Of a stretch of DNA of 64,000 nt, positions 36,886-48,139 are shown piece by piece. The number at the start of each line of letters is the position of its first letter. Position 1 is the stretch's first letter. This stretch comes from Scortum barcoo (taxonomy: Eukaryota > Chordata > Actinopteri > Centrarchiformes > Terapontidae): NCBI GenBank assembly GCA_023238725.1, contig CM041548.1, positions 19,055,752 through 19,119,751 of the forward strand, in the 5' to 3' direction. The position numbers and the translations under genes are program-made. The notes below the pieces were generated by a model. The model did no database searches and was not told where the DNA came from. It saw only the letters and a list, made by a program, of their open reading frames with translations.

Positions 36886-37760
36886 ACAAGGAAAACAGTT
36901 TGGAGGAGTGGCTAGGAGTCACTGTGGCTGGCATAACCGTCAGCCCCTCCCCAGCTGAACATCAGAAGGAATCCTCACATGCACTGAGTGTCGAGGGGCG
37001 ACTCAGAAATGCACCTGGGGCACTTTCCGTCCTTTACCTGAACACCTGCCAGCAGTAATTTGTGTAATGACAGCTACGGACGTGGATGCCTGTCATTCCT
37101 TGGCGCCATTTTCACCAATTAACATGACAAAAAATCGACTGCAGACTCAGGTCTAGATTACATGTCATGAACAGACAATGTGAGACAAAGGTTACACACT
37201 TTAATCCACCCAAACTATTCACCTAACAGGTTGTAAATGAACTCTGTTCCTTAAGGCTTCATGTTTCTGAAATAATACTGTACTATGTGCTATAGACTAG
37301 TTTCTCTGCACACTTACACAAGTTAAATACTTGTTGAGGATCTGCTGAAATGTAATATGTTTGCAGTGTCATTCAATGCTCAGAAACAAGGTGTGGTTAA
37401 ACATTTCCTGCACGAGCAGAAACAACCAACTGACACGGTTACAAAAAAATGGGAGTGTTGAAAATGATCCAAGTGTGATGCATGATCTGTGTCTTGTGAG
37501 CAGAGCTTTCCATCCAATATGATCAGCAAAGTTTGTCTTTTCAGGCACAAAATCATTCTTGTATGTCACGTTGCTGCCGGCTGCAGGAGAGCCAAGTTCA
37601 GTGTCAAATTTTTAGTTTAATTTGTAGTTAGTTGTAGTCTGTTTTTACTTTAATAACAAAAAATATTAAATTCAGACACTGAAGCAGGAACTACAGATTG
37701 GCAGAGATTGTGAAATGCAACAACAGCCTGCAAAGGGCAGAAAACAAAAATGAATCAACC

Positions 37761-37774
37761 CCGCCATCTAGTGG
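37761..37774 (-). promoter_or_regulatory. CTCF-type binding site between eif3e and dst
   Basis: On the minus strand the sequence is CCACTAGATGGCGG, matching all 14 positions of the CTCF core CCASYAGRKGGCRS. It lies about 310 bp past the eif3e stop codon and 1.25 kb upstream of the dst-a2 start. An insulator or loop-anchor role is inferred from position. Confidence 0.6.
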
Positions 37775-38082
37775 CCAAATATTAAAAAGAAGAAAAAACA
37801 AATCTCACTTTAAGAGGCAAAAAATGTTTAATGTAAATTCATAACACTTGACCTCAAATCAAAGCCATACCAGACTCCAAATAAGTTAAGATTAACATAA
37901 TAGTGTTCTCTTCATGTAAATAATGACTTCATCAACTCTCGCTGCTCCGTCTTGGATGTTTTGTATAAGTTAAGGTTAAATGACAACTGTTGATAAACTG
38001 ATAAATTCATAAATACAATAAAAAGCCTAAATAATATAATACTATAAGATCCATCTGCATCCATTTGAGGCCGATTTCTATT

Positions 38083-38121
38083 TTAATAGAAGCTGGTGTC
38101 TTGAGCCGCCCAGTTTGGTGT
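38083..38121 (-). CDS. eif3e: eif3e terminal coding exon 13 (residues 435-446 and stop)
   Basis: It encodes TPNWAAQDTSFY followed by TAA, the conserved aromatic C-terminus of vertebrate eIF3e. The acceptor reads TTTTCTCAG. Confidence 0.96.
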   Translation of the reverse strand, partial: TPNWAAQDTSFY

Positions 38122-41100
38122 CTGAGAAAACAGCACAAAAAAAGAAAGGCTTGTTAAAAGAAACGCTCAAAATGTTTTATAAAAAGGCAACATGAGATTT
38201 GTTCCAAAATTAGACGCCCTTCGACTGGAAACACCTGCCAGCGTCTCACGAAATGATTGACAGGACAGAAGAAAACTATGCTCTGTAAAAATTATCTCAG
38301 TAGGTACCGACTATCTCTACCGACTATTTTTTGGCAGGAAAAACAACCCAAATTAAGATTTTGCTCGTTTTATTTTAAACCAAAATTAAATTTTGTGTTT
38401 TGCAGATGAACTTGAAAAAATCATGTGGTTGCATATTAAAAACACAAAGGAGACTATATAAGTAAAATCAGAAAATAACCAGGATTACCCCTTTAGAAAC
38501 AGTGTACATGGAAATAGTACAAATGATAATAATAATTTTAGATAAACTGGAGTTGTAAAGAAAGGAGCAGAACATATTTATGGCATTAATATCCTCTTTC
38601 CCCCCTGACAGTAAATACTACTGTCTGTACCACAAAAGGATGAGAAGTTCACGTCCCTATAAAATATTTAGTGCCCACTCTACCTCATTCCTGTTACTGT
38701 GAGCCATTTTCTTCTCGATGTTCATGGCCAACATCTGGCTACGGAAGGACAGGCTCTTGGTCTTCTCGATCACCTGCTGGTACGGCGACACGGCGTTGTT
38801 GCCCATCACCACATGACCCTGAGGAACAAATTCAGAAAGTAAAGGACTGATTTTTTTTAGCGCACCGTCACCTAAATCCTGCTTTGGATGCTGCTTTCAG
38901 TCTTACCAGAGCAAGATTAAATAAACTGACATTGGTATATTACTACCCAAATTAGCAGTTTAGTCAGGGTGTTTATGCTGGGCTCAGTGATTTAGAGCTC
39001 ATCTGACTGACGGTGGATCAGCGGATGCGGAGCCTCACCAGTTTGGAGTCGATTTTGGCATCGAGCCTGGCGTTACGGATGAGGTTGACGATCCACCTCT
39101 CCGCCTCCTCTGGCGTCATGTTGAGCTTGTCTGCCAGCATGCTGAGTGGAGGAGCGAAGGAGGAGGGGGCATTTCAGTTAAATAAATATCCTTTGGGGGG
39201 AAACCAAAAGTCTTCAAAGTTCCCTTTCTTCAGTTTACTGTTGAAAGGACTTGAAAAACTGAGGGGTGCACTGAAGTGAAGTAAAATTACTGCAGAGCAT
39301 CAATCATCTGTTTGCAGAAGTTGAAAAGATCTTTAATCTTTATGTCTCGTGTACTAAAGAAACTGTGCTTTCTCAAATAAATAAAAAAGGAGCATTCTGT
39401 TACTGACAAGTAAGGCCATTTCAAAAGATGCTGCACCTGATGCTGATACACTGATGAATCCGACAAAAGGTCTCAAAGATGAAGAGGCGGGCATTCTCAA
39501 TGAAGTCCTCGAGACAAGCGACTAAGAAGAAGTCATTCACAAGAACCTGAGGGAACAAAAAAAAAAAGAACATACATATCCTTGATACACATTCGAAGGA
39601 TTCATGTAGAGAAAGCGTGGAAAAAAGGACATAATGTTCCTTCAGTTAGTAGTAACAGTAGTGTCTTTGCCAAAATAAGGCACTTTTTCCAAGATATACT
39701 TACACATACAAACATTATGTGATGAAATAACAGCCTACACTTCTACATCAGTGCGTGTTTGTGTGCACTATAATTTCAAACCGTACCCACGTTCTACCAC
39801 GATGATATGTATACTTTAAGTATGCCACACATGATGGTCTGCGGTCTGACTGCTGGTTTGTCCACTCGACATTAAAATACCTCATCCAAAACTATCCTAC
39901 CTCACAATGTGCAGGATTTATAAAGAGAGTTTTGTATTCAGTTCGAGGTTTGGATAACAGTTTTTTTTTTTTCCCCAAAGTACTGATTCCCAAAAAACAG
40001 AAGAAGTGGTTGCACAAGCTGCAAGATATCACACCATTTAAAATCAGAAAATCTAATTTTCCTCATAAAAATGCATATTTATGCATCAATGTGCTTCCAA
40101 ATCTCTTCAGGTTATCTGCTGTGCAGGAGGTTCCTGTGGTGTGAGTGTGAAGGCTAAATCATGCACTCATGTTAAGTTATATTACTGTTTGGGGTTTTTT
40201 GAAGTAATATATGATGTTCACACATTTCTCCATCATCGTCGCCAAGCTCGTGCAAAAAGAAAAACATGGAAGCGGACCAGCACCCGACGTGAATCACGAA
40301 ACGATGAGCAGACATGAGCCCCGCAGAGTGTTTTGTAGGAGATTATGCTGTGATGTCTCTATCTGCAGTTTTAAAGCAACGATCACAGAAACATCAAATG
40401 GGATGTTCGGCCACCTCACATCTCCAGAAGAGCTTAAATGTATGAATATATTAGTGTCGGGGACTTTGAAAGGAGACGTGGCACCCTTATTTCACAAGGA
40501 GCTTATCATTATTGTGTCACAAATCCAATTATCCAAATTTTTACTGTGGTAAACACAAACTAAGATGCCACAGTCCCCCTTTAATAGTCAGTTTGTTCAA
40601 TTATTTTCATATCATGTTATCAAGACAAAGCAGGTCCTCTGCTGACATTAATATTTAATCAAAAAGTTATCTTTACACAACAGAAGAACTTAATTCTATA
40701 AAACAGCAAAAAGCTAAACAAAAACAGCATGTGATATTTATTCAGTAATTAAGACAAGTAGTTGATCTCTGGAGGGGAAATGAACATTAAATTTAAATTC
40801 TCTGGAGTGTTAAAAAGCCAGCTGAATCCAAGACAACAGGCTGACTTAATGAGCTTTCTTCAATCTTCTGTCATTATGCTCTCACTCCGTATCTGACAGG
40901 ATAGGTCTTCACAATCACTGCATAATTTATACAAGAGGGCCAAAAGCCAATTCATGAGAGCGCTTGGAGAATGTGCAAAGTGGTCCCCCAACACAGGCAC
41001 AAAACTGCAGTCAAGGGTTTCTAAAGAGGAGGCAACCGAGCCCCAAATTTGACAGCTGTTCCGCTTTGAAAATCAAACTGAATAAAAGTAAGAGCCAGCA

Positions 41101-44100
41101 AATCAGGCCAGACATGGATTTGCCGAGGCTGAATAGCTGCAAAGTTAAATGCCAGGGACTCAGGAGATCAGAGCACCATGGCTAAGGGAAGCTTCATATT
41201 ACCCCTCAGTCCCAGGAGACAGCTAACCTTTATGGGGCGATTTAGGCCTGTGCACCATGACGAACGCGCACTGTCAAGCAGGAAAAACCGAGGGAGAAAC
41301 TTTAAAAAAGCCACCCTTACCGACTCACACTCCCTCAGCTTCTTCTGGGCGCTGTCAAAGTCGAAGTTCACGTAGAGACACTCCACAAACTCTGTGATGG
41401 GGTCCTTGTATGTGTACGACTCCTGTGGGAGCACAGAGAGAAACCGTTGCTCGTGTGTTCACTGAATCTACATTAGGTCAGAGTTATTGTTATGGAGTTA
41501 TTGTTATTTTCTCACCTGCTGAATGACTTTGACCAAGTCCTTAAGCACTTGCCTGCGCTTTCGCACATCTTTGTTGGTGATGACTGCAGTTGTAAGGTAT
41601 CGCAGAATGTGTGGGCACATTGTCTGGATCGCATTCAGGTACCTGAAAAAAAAAAACAAAAAACAAAAAGGCTGTAAGCAGAGGCACCACAATTGCCATC
41701 AATTGCCACAATTGCTGTTGCCATCACAACGAATCCTGGTAGTATGACTTATTTTACTCCAGAAGAAAGAAGCACTTTTTTTCTCCTTTTTCTTTCTTTT
41801 TTTTTTATTATTTTACACACACCCTGCTGATAAATATGTGATTCATGCTGTTAAAAACCTTGCAGGATACGATTTTAAACGAGAGGGGCATTCCAACAAA
41901 TAAAGGTCACACGTTTTAGCTGCGGAAAAAAGTCCCTCAGCAACACACTCTTGATCAAGATAAAGGATTTAATATAATCACTGCACGACCGTGCCATCAA
42001 GCATCGATCATCCAAAGAGGCGACCGGCCTTTGTGATACTGAAAACAGAGAAACTCACTGAGGCTGATAGAGGAAGAGCTCGATGATGTTGTCCCTGCCT
42101 TTGGGATGGTTGAAGAACACAAAGAGGGACCAGTGGATGAGCCAGGTCCTCTGCTGGAGCGACTGGAGAGGAGAGCTCACAGACTGGAAGGAGAGGGGGG
42201 TAAATAGTAGATGTTATAAAACTCTGCATGAGGCAATGTTTTCAGGAACAGCAGGAGTGACTATAAAAATACAGAGTCAAAAGTTGAGGGAAGTACAGAA
42301 ATGGTCAGGAGGTTCGCATAGCAACAGCTGAGTCAACTGATGTACAAAATAGCAGCAGGTCATTCATTAGACCTTCCTCTGGGTACACTTTTATGTGATT
42401 TCAGTCAGTATACAAGGACATATTGGTTCTGACATTTCATAAAATAAGCCTCACGTCCTCAAGTCCTGAAACCTTCCAAATTTGGTTTACCAGAAACTAC
42501 AAATGTCACTCCATGTTGCTGCCTGAGCCATCTCCTTTTATTTCTGTATTCCTAATGCAATCACTAACAAAAAAAGGGCTATTGTATTGATTTCATCTGC
42601 TCTCTTGAGTGTTCTTCGCTTACGTTGTTATCAATAGTCTCCCTTAGTCGAGTGAGATCCTCCATGGCTGCCTCCCAGTTCTGCATCAGGATCTCAGAAG
42701 CCAGCTTCCCCCACAGAGAGCTCAAGGCATTCCTGTCTGTAGAGGGAACCTGAGCAGAGAGCAGCAAAGTCAGTGTATCAAAAACAGACTGAGCAGTATT
42801 TTTGGAATCATATCGTTTTTTAATCTAATGATTTCTTATGTGGTTATTCTTACCAGGACACGAAAGAAGTAGAGATACTCTGCAGCTCCGGAGTAGTTAC
42901 CGCACTCATACTGGAATTTGGCGTACCTGTACAGAGTGTCCAGGTATTCCTGACGAAACTAAGAGATAAAAGATGTGTATAAAACTTTAATCACAGCACA
43001 TGGAACAAGGCTGAAAAAAAAACTGACCACCATCAATTATAGGGAGGAAACACTTTTACAACATTTCTACCTGCAGTTCAGCTGGTAAAGGATCATTATA
43101 AAAAGGTGTGGGAAGATGTTAAAATGATAAAGAATGTGGCTCAAATTGTCCACAGTCCAGAAGTGCTGCGACACTAATCCACTGTTGTTCAACCTGCTAG
43201 TGCCCTTGCTTCTTTTTTCTTTCTACAGATGCTAATTGTGAGAGGCTGCAAGGCCGACAGAATGTGGCTGATTAAGGAATCTGCCAGCATCTTTCATCTT
43301 CTCAGGCAAAATAAAGCCTGTTGTTTTTCACACTGACAACAAGTACTCTTTTTAGAGGAGCACAGATGACGTGGATGATGTTTTTATGTACCGACTAATC
43401 ACTGACAAGAAGGGCAATTTATCTTAAGATTATATAAAAAGGTAAAACAAAGAAACCATTAGCAGAAAACTTGCAAGTAGTCACTCTGATCACCGAGTGA
43501 GTAATGAACACTTTGGTGGGTGTTGTTGGATGTTTTATGGTTCTGAGATTTGGATAACAGTCCTGCTGGCTCATAGTGGCAGCTGGTTGTTATGGAAACA
43601 AACACACATTGTGAAACCCACCTTCGAACATTAAAATGCAGTCCACTTTTTACACAATGAGAGGAATTTTTGTGAATAGACCATTTGACATTTCAAAACT
43701 TACATTGTGTTTCTCTGACAGATAGTCGAAGAGCATCCTCCCATCCCTGATTAAGAACAAAACAAATAGGTCAGTATATGTCAGATGAGCCTTTTACAGT
43801 GCACACATATATTTTCACAACCATTGTAATCCTGTCAGTGCTATAATACAGAATGAGGAGTATTTGGGAGAAGTGTGTTTCTTTGACAAGCTGATCTCAC
43901 CTCGTGGACTGCATCTGTCGAGTGGTTTCTGGGTCTTCAAACATCTTGACAATCGGTTCTGTTTCTGACTGGAGCTGCTTCAGTTGGGCCACCACAGTAC
44001 TTCTCTTTTCCCTCAGAGCTGAAACAGAGAATATTTTCAAATTAACTAAATGTTGTTACATCAGTGGTGGTCGGAAATGGTCAGACAAGCTTCAATCTGT

Positions 44101-45752
44101 TTAGACTGTACTTTGATCAAATCTCTCTCCTCGTTTCAAAATGCAGTATTTGAAGCAGTTCAGCATATTTAAGTTGATGTATGTACATGACTCTTGTTAT
44201 TTCTGGGCTGTATCCTTATGATTGACTGCACTTTCGATAAAGATGTCAGCCAAATTAAAAATAAAACCACCAGCGCCAATGACATTTATCCAAATGGGTG
44301 TAATATTTCCAGCAAAATATAGGTAAATATTTTCTATGAAACAATTTCTTGACAGTAACCAAGCACTTTCCAGATTAAGGTAAAAATATGCCCTAATCTA
44401 TTCAATAGATCAGGCACTGAGGCTACATAACAAGAGGTCTAATATTTCTCCATTTGACTATGTGATTTAATACATCCCTGATACTCTGCTTCCTGTATGT
44501 ATGAAATAAAAGTGGTTAGAGTAGTTATTACTACTGAAAAGCTCTGGCACATCATCAGTGCCAAAGAGAAATCTTTAAAAGTGCAGTCTGGGATGCTAAT
44601 TCAACACACTTTCTGTAAAATTCATTGAATATCTCCTCACGGTCTCTCAGCTGTCTGTTCTGTGTGTGTACTGTTCATACAGCTCTGGCTCTGTCAAAGG
44701 GAAACAACTGAATGACTCCGAGCAATTCACACAACTCGCACTCGACCACAACAACAGCGAGTTCAACCACAGGACCATTTGTGTTTAATTTGAATATTCA
44801 CCTCTCCATCTGTCTCTGATGAGTGGCAATTCCATACTTAGTGTATCAAAATCAGTAAATATCTGGCAAATCACATGTCTGCTGAATTTATCTGGTTCAC
44901 TACAGCCAATTTGATCCCAAAATTTAAAGATTTTGCTGCAAGTCAATTCGCAATGACCGGATCAAAAGGGTGCTGAAATAACTACATCATGACGCAGACT
45001 TGAGAAAAGTGTGAACTGATGCTCTGTCACATCTGTAAAAAAAGAGGACAAGCAAACAACTTTTTAAATTCTTGTTTTTTGAGTGGAGTTTGGCTTGACG
45101 GTGGTCTTTCCAGACTCCACTTTTACCTGTACTGTCTCATAGCCTGATATTATGGCTGAACTAGCTGTTGACCTGCTGTGTTTCTTACAATGTGGGATCT
45201 CCTTGTCAGCATACAGGTTTTTGTACACATCCATGGCGAAATCCACCATGTTGGTGTCGCTGAGGAGGTCCAGCTTTCCCTGCAGAAGCTCCTTCTCATT
45301 GTAGATCTGTTACAATCAAAACACACACGTTTAGTTTCCTTTTAGACACACAAAACACGAAAAATATGGACATCAGAGCTGCAATAACACAGTGATAAAC
45401 GCTGCTAGTCGCAAAATAACATCAATAACAAGCTTGTGAGCCAAAAGCCTGAATAAAAAAAACTGTTTTCCAGATTCTCAGTCATTTTCAGTAACTACAG
45501 GTAAAAATTACAGCAACAATACAGCGATAAAATACTACAAATATATTTTAGCTGCTGTGTTTACTGCTAGCTAGTTAGCCGCCCGTTTTTTTTTGTATTA
45601 ATTTGAGCTAATAAAGCAGCTACTTTATATTTTGGTGTTATATAATGTTAAACAGGTCTCACCTCTTTTACGGACAAGAACTCCAGCAGAGGAAAGACCA
45701 AGTGTCGGTCCAGAAAATGTGCTATCTTAGTTGTCAAATCGTAGTCCGCCAT
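38083..45752 (-). CDS. eif3e: eukaryotic translation initiation factor 3 subunit E (eIF3e/INT6), complete, 13 coding exons
   Basis: eIF3e is a core subunit of the eIF3 complex, which binds the 40S ribosome and recruits mRNA in the cytoplasm. Coding exons, in transcript order: 45752-45663, 45306-45189, 44018-43901, 43746-43704, 42958-42854, 42749-42624, 42183-42059, 41642-41516, 41422-41321, 39546-39437, 39141-39039, 38818-38684, 38121-38083. They total 1341 nt with an unbroken frame, giving 446 residues against 445 in human. The protein starts MADYDLTTKIAHFLDRH and ends TPNWAAQDTSFY; identity to vertebrate eIF3e is very high throughout. The PCI domain, which packs subunits together, should span about residues 222-399. 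All introns are GT-AG. Residue 123 is Asn where human has Gly. Fish can carry two copies (eif3ea/eif3eb) and I cannot tell which this is. UTR ends are not defined; a possible ATTAAA signal on the minus strand lies near 37828-37833. Confidence 0.98.
38684..38818 (-). CDS. eif3e: eif3e coding exon 12 (residues 390-434)
   Basis: It encodes GHVVMGNNAVSPYQQVIEKT through MAHSNRNE, phase 0. This is the end of the PCI domain and the start of the C-terminal helix; the last residues diverge from human, as is usual for fish orthologues. Confidence 0.96.
39039..39141 (-). CDS. eif3e: eif3e coding exon 11 (residues 355-389)
   Basis: It encodes MLADKLNMTPEEAERWIVNL through DAKIDSKL after the split Ser codon. 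This is the winged-helix half of the PCI domain. Confidence 0.97.
39437..39546 (-). CDS. eif3e: eif3e coding exon 10 (residues 319-354 plus two bases)
   Basis: It encodes VLVNDFFLVACLEDFIENAR through HQCISI and ends AG|GTGCAG inside a Ser codon. The donor is GTGCAG, weaker than the others in this gene. Confidence 0.96.
41321..41422 (-). CDS. eif3e: eif3e coding exon 9 (residues 285-318)
   Basis: It encodes ESYTYKDPITEFVECLYVNF through LRECES, phase 0 at both ends, donor GTAAGG. The intron that follows (about 1.77 kb) is the longest in the gene. Confidence 0.97.
41516..41642 (-). CDS. eif3e: eif3e coding exon 8 (residues 242-284)
   Basis: It completes the split Gln codon and encodes YLNAIQTMCPHILRYLTTAV through VKVIQQ, within the PCI domain. 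The donor is GTGAGA. Confidence 0.97.
42059..42183 (-). CDS. eif3e: eif3e coding exon 7 (residues 201-241 plus two bases)
   Basis: It encodes SVSSPLQSLQQRTWLIHWSL through FLYQP, ending CA|GTGAGT inside a Gln codon. The PCI domain begins in this exon. Confidence 0.96.
42624..42749 (-). CDS. eif3e: eif3e coding exon 6 (residues 159-200)
   Basis: It encodes VPSTDRNALSSLWGKLASEI through LRETIDNN, phase 0 at both ends, with a GTAAGC donor. Nearly identical to the human segment. Confidence 0.97.
42854..42958 (-). CDS. eif3e: eif3e coding exon 5 (residues 124-158)
   Basis: It encodes FRQEYLDTLYRYAKFQYECG through YFFRVL in phase 0 at both ends. Part of the TPR-like helical region N-terminal to the PCI domain. 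Confidence 0.97.
43586..43599. promoter_or_regulatory. RFX X-box-like palindrome in eif3e intron
   Basis: GTTGTTATGGAAAC fits the long X-box form found in vertebrate conserved non-coding elements. It lies in the intron between eif3e coding exons 4 and 5. Confidence 0.35.
43704..43746 (-). CDS. eif3e: eif3e coding exon 4 (residues 109-123, 43 nt micro-exon)
   Basis: This short exon encodes DGRMLFDYLSEKHN after the split Arg codon. Its last codon is AAT (Asn) directly before GTAAGT; the human protein has Gly here. Both splice sites and the flanking residues fit the family. Confidence 0.95.
43901..44018 (-). CDS. eif3e: eif3e coding exon 3 (residues 70-108 plus two bases)
   Basis: It encodes LREKRSTVVAQLKQLQSETE and continues to RQMQSTR. 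It completes the split Ser codon from the previous exon and ends in a split Arg codon (AG|G) at a GTGAGA donor. Confidence 0.97.
45189..45306 (-). CDS. eif3e: eif3e coding exon 2 (residues 31-69 plus one base)
   Basis: It begins IYNEKELLQGKLDLLSDTNM after an AACAG acceptor and ends T|GTAAGA inside a Ser codon. The stretch ADKEIPH is one residue longer than the human equivalent, which accounts for the 446 versus 445 total. Confidence 0.97.
45663..45752 (-). CDS. eif3e: eif3e coding exon 1 (residues 1-30)
   Basis: This exon runs from the ATG through LLEFLSVKE and ends on a codon boundary before a GTGAGA donor. The start codon has a purine at -3 and G at +4. The encoded helix is near-identical to the N-terminus of human eIF3e, which has been described as carrying a nuclear export signal. 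Confidence 0.97.
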
Positions 45753-45757
45753 CTTTG
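45746..45757 (-). promoter_or_regulatory. eif3e: YY1-like motif overlapping the eif3e start codon
   Basis: Read on the minus strand the sequence is CAAAGATGGCGG, close to the YY1 consensus AAGATGGCGGC, with the ATG serving as the eif3e start codon. YY1 sites at this position are typical of ubiquitously expressed genes of the translation machinery. No TATA box is evident upstream. Binding is inferred. Confidence 0.55.
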
Positions 45758-45925
45758 CTGCTGGCTACAAAGACAAACTTTATTAACAAACAGAGCGTGA
45801 ACGGAAATGCGTAAAACCGTCATCTCATTATTTATTTATTTTTGTGTGTTGTAAATTGTGTTGGATTTGTATTATTTTAAAAATTATTACATATAATATA
45901 TTACAATAAATTGTGTGTATCTTAT

Positions 45926-46690
45926 GCAGATATTGAGGATCTGTCTGTATTTTATATGTACATAGTAATTGATTACAATGGTAGTATCTATGAAGTATCT
46001 TAGATAGACTTCTTTTTTTTATTTAAAATGAGGAATTTGTTATGGTCTGGACAAATTTTCTCTGTTACGATTGCTGGAAAAGTTCCTTTCCATAAAATAC
46101 ACAATTTGGGCAAATAACTCTGATTGAGGTCAATATTTTTCTGGTATAGTGATTATTACATATATGATCTGATGGGTATTTCCCACCATTACGAGCTTGG
46201 GAATATTTGCATTGATCACATTGAAAAATGATCATTTTATGCAGATATTGATGATCTGTCTAAGCAGTTGAAAGTCTGTAATACTTGGTGCATAATTGAT
46301 AATCCTCTAGTGAACTACATTATGTATGCAAATTATCTTGGTCTCTAGCCCATGCAGCTCCTGGGTATATGTTCTGAACACCCTCTTTTTTACAGAAAGA
46401 ACATAGTGGAGAAAAATAAACTTTAAATGTAGTAATTGATTACAAAGTTGGTATCTATATAGTATTTTAGTGTGGACTTGTATTTTATTTGAAATGAGGA
46501 ATCTACACTCTCTGTTAAGATGGCTGAAAAAGTTCATTTCCATAAAAGAGTCAATCTGGGAAAATAACTCTGATCTGAGGTCAACATTTTTCTGTGTTCT
46601 GTTTGTCTAGTGATTATTACACAATTGCTCAGCCGGGTCTTTCCCACATATTACGAGCTGGGAAATCTCTCAGCTCAAAGAGTCATATGA
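45926..46690. repeat. diverged local duplication upstream of eif3e
   Basis: A block of about 230-250 bp at 45960-46205 recurs at 46430-46670. Landmarks include the shared strings ATGAGGAAT, TTTCCATAAAA, AATAACTCTGAT, GAGGTCAA, TAGTGATTATTACA and TTACGAGCT. A smaller block, ATGCAGATATTGA-GATCTGTCT, occurs near 45926 and 46239. The copies differ by many substitutions and small indels, so the event is old. Confidence 0.85.
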
Positions 46691-46849
46691 CAATGCACTT
46701 CTGACGAGAAACAGTAACTTTAGAGACACACTTTTTTAAACACTGTTATACTTTTTGGAGAAATATTTATACCCTTATTCTGAACAAAGCCCTCATATCC
46801 TCCTTTCTGTCTCTATCAGTATATCCTAACTGACACAATTAAATAAACT

Positions 46850-47016
46850 AGGGCAGTGCTCTTTTGGAGGAGGACGATTGTTTGGCCTCTGGTGTAGTTG
46901 CTCGCAGCTTTCTCAAGAAATGTCCTCAGCAATACACCCTCCACCCTGTGAAGGTGATCGGATGAACAGTTGTTGAGATAACTGAAGGACAAACAGACAG
47001 ACAGACAGACAGACAT
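46850..47016. mobile_element. dispersed repeat ending in ACAG units
   Basis: GTCCTCAGCAATACACCCTC, then GAAGGTGATCGGATGAACAG and TTGTTGAGATAACTGAAGGA, run into an (ACAG)n tail. I know this arrangement as a common fish repeat. It adjoins the GATA tract. Confidence 0.55.
46993..47015. repeat. (ACAG)n microsatellite
   Basis: A tetranucleotide run at the right end of a dispersed repeat. The tract is a normal terminal part of that family. Confidence 0.9.
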
Positions 47017-47077
47017 GCTCCTTCCATTTACAGTAAGATTATCAGAAGACAAATACACTGATCTGACTCTTCTATGT

Positions 47078-47220
<143 letters not shown>

Positions 47221-48139
47221 CATTTTTGGAAACCAGTATGAAACCCAAATCGCTCTGAAAATGTCACCGTGTCCCTGGAAGTGCTTAAGCCCCAAGAATG
47301 TACATTTGGTTTTAGAGCTCAAGCTGTGGATTGGTCCACATTAGTACAGATTCAGATTATTTTCCCCTGCAGCTATCCAGACAGCCAGGAACGTGGTGCA
47401 CAAAATCTTTCTATCTTGGCACAAAGGAGTACAAATACACCATGTTAATAAGTAGAAAAAGGCCTACACAGATATCAGGAAACATAAAAATAACTCTGAA
47501 TTGTTAATATCTTTCTCTTGTGAGTTATTGGAAAGGCATCTCATTTCAAAGGCGGTATGAAAGTCTCAAAAATATTTCAGGCTAAACATATGGACAGAAG
47601 GAGACGGTGGGCTGTGTGGCCGCTGCTTTGTTGACCTCCCTGAGGTCAGAAGCGGGACTGGTCAGACAGGTAGCAGCTGTCACCACAGCGGGGACTGTGA
47701 TCAGAGATGTGAGACACCGAGGTTCATGAGCATCAGTCAGTGAGGAGGAAAAAGCACCCCGAGGCCGGTGGAGATGTTAGCAGCTCGAACCAGCTCGGAT
47801 CACGCAGTCGATAGTCAGGGAGAAAGATCCATTCTGGTTAGGGAGGCAGCGTTGGTTGTGTCCCAAGTCTAATTTTTCAGAGGAGCCAAGGAAGAATGAT
47901 CAAACACCTTTAAGCCACAGTGGCTCCCAGAAAACCGAAGACAGAGGAAGGATTTATTTATACAGCATTGCATCTGCAAAGCCAGAACAACCTTAAAAGA
48001 CTTAACAGAGGGCAAGTTCGCCAGATCTTATTCAGTAACTAAGCAGGAAAAACTAAATAATGCAATGTTGTATGCTGCAAAATAAAGTTCAGGGATTAAG
48101 TAAAAGTATTTTGGAAAGACAAAACAGGCCAAATACTCA

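Larger units (their letters stand above)
36509..38082 (-). other. eif3e-dst intergenic segment: eif3e 3' UTR and dst-a2 promoter/5' leader
   Basis: It contains, from dst outward, the (CTG)11 tract (dst sense), the (GT)22 tract, the CTCF-type site, and the untranslated end of eif3e. No AATAAA is present on the minus strand close to the eif3e stop; ATTAAA near 37828-37833 is the nearest plausible signal. Confidence 0.7.
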
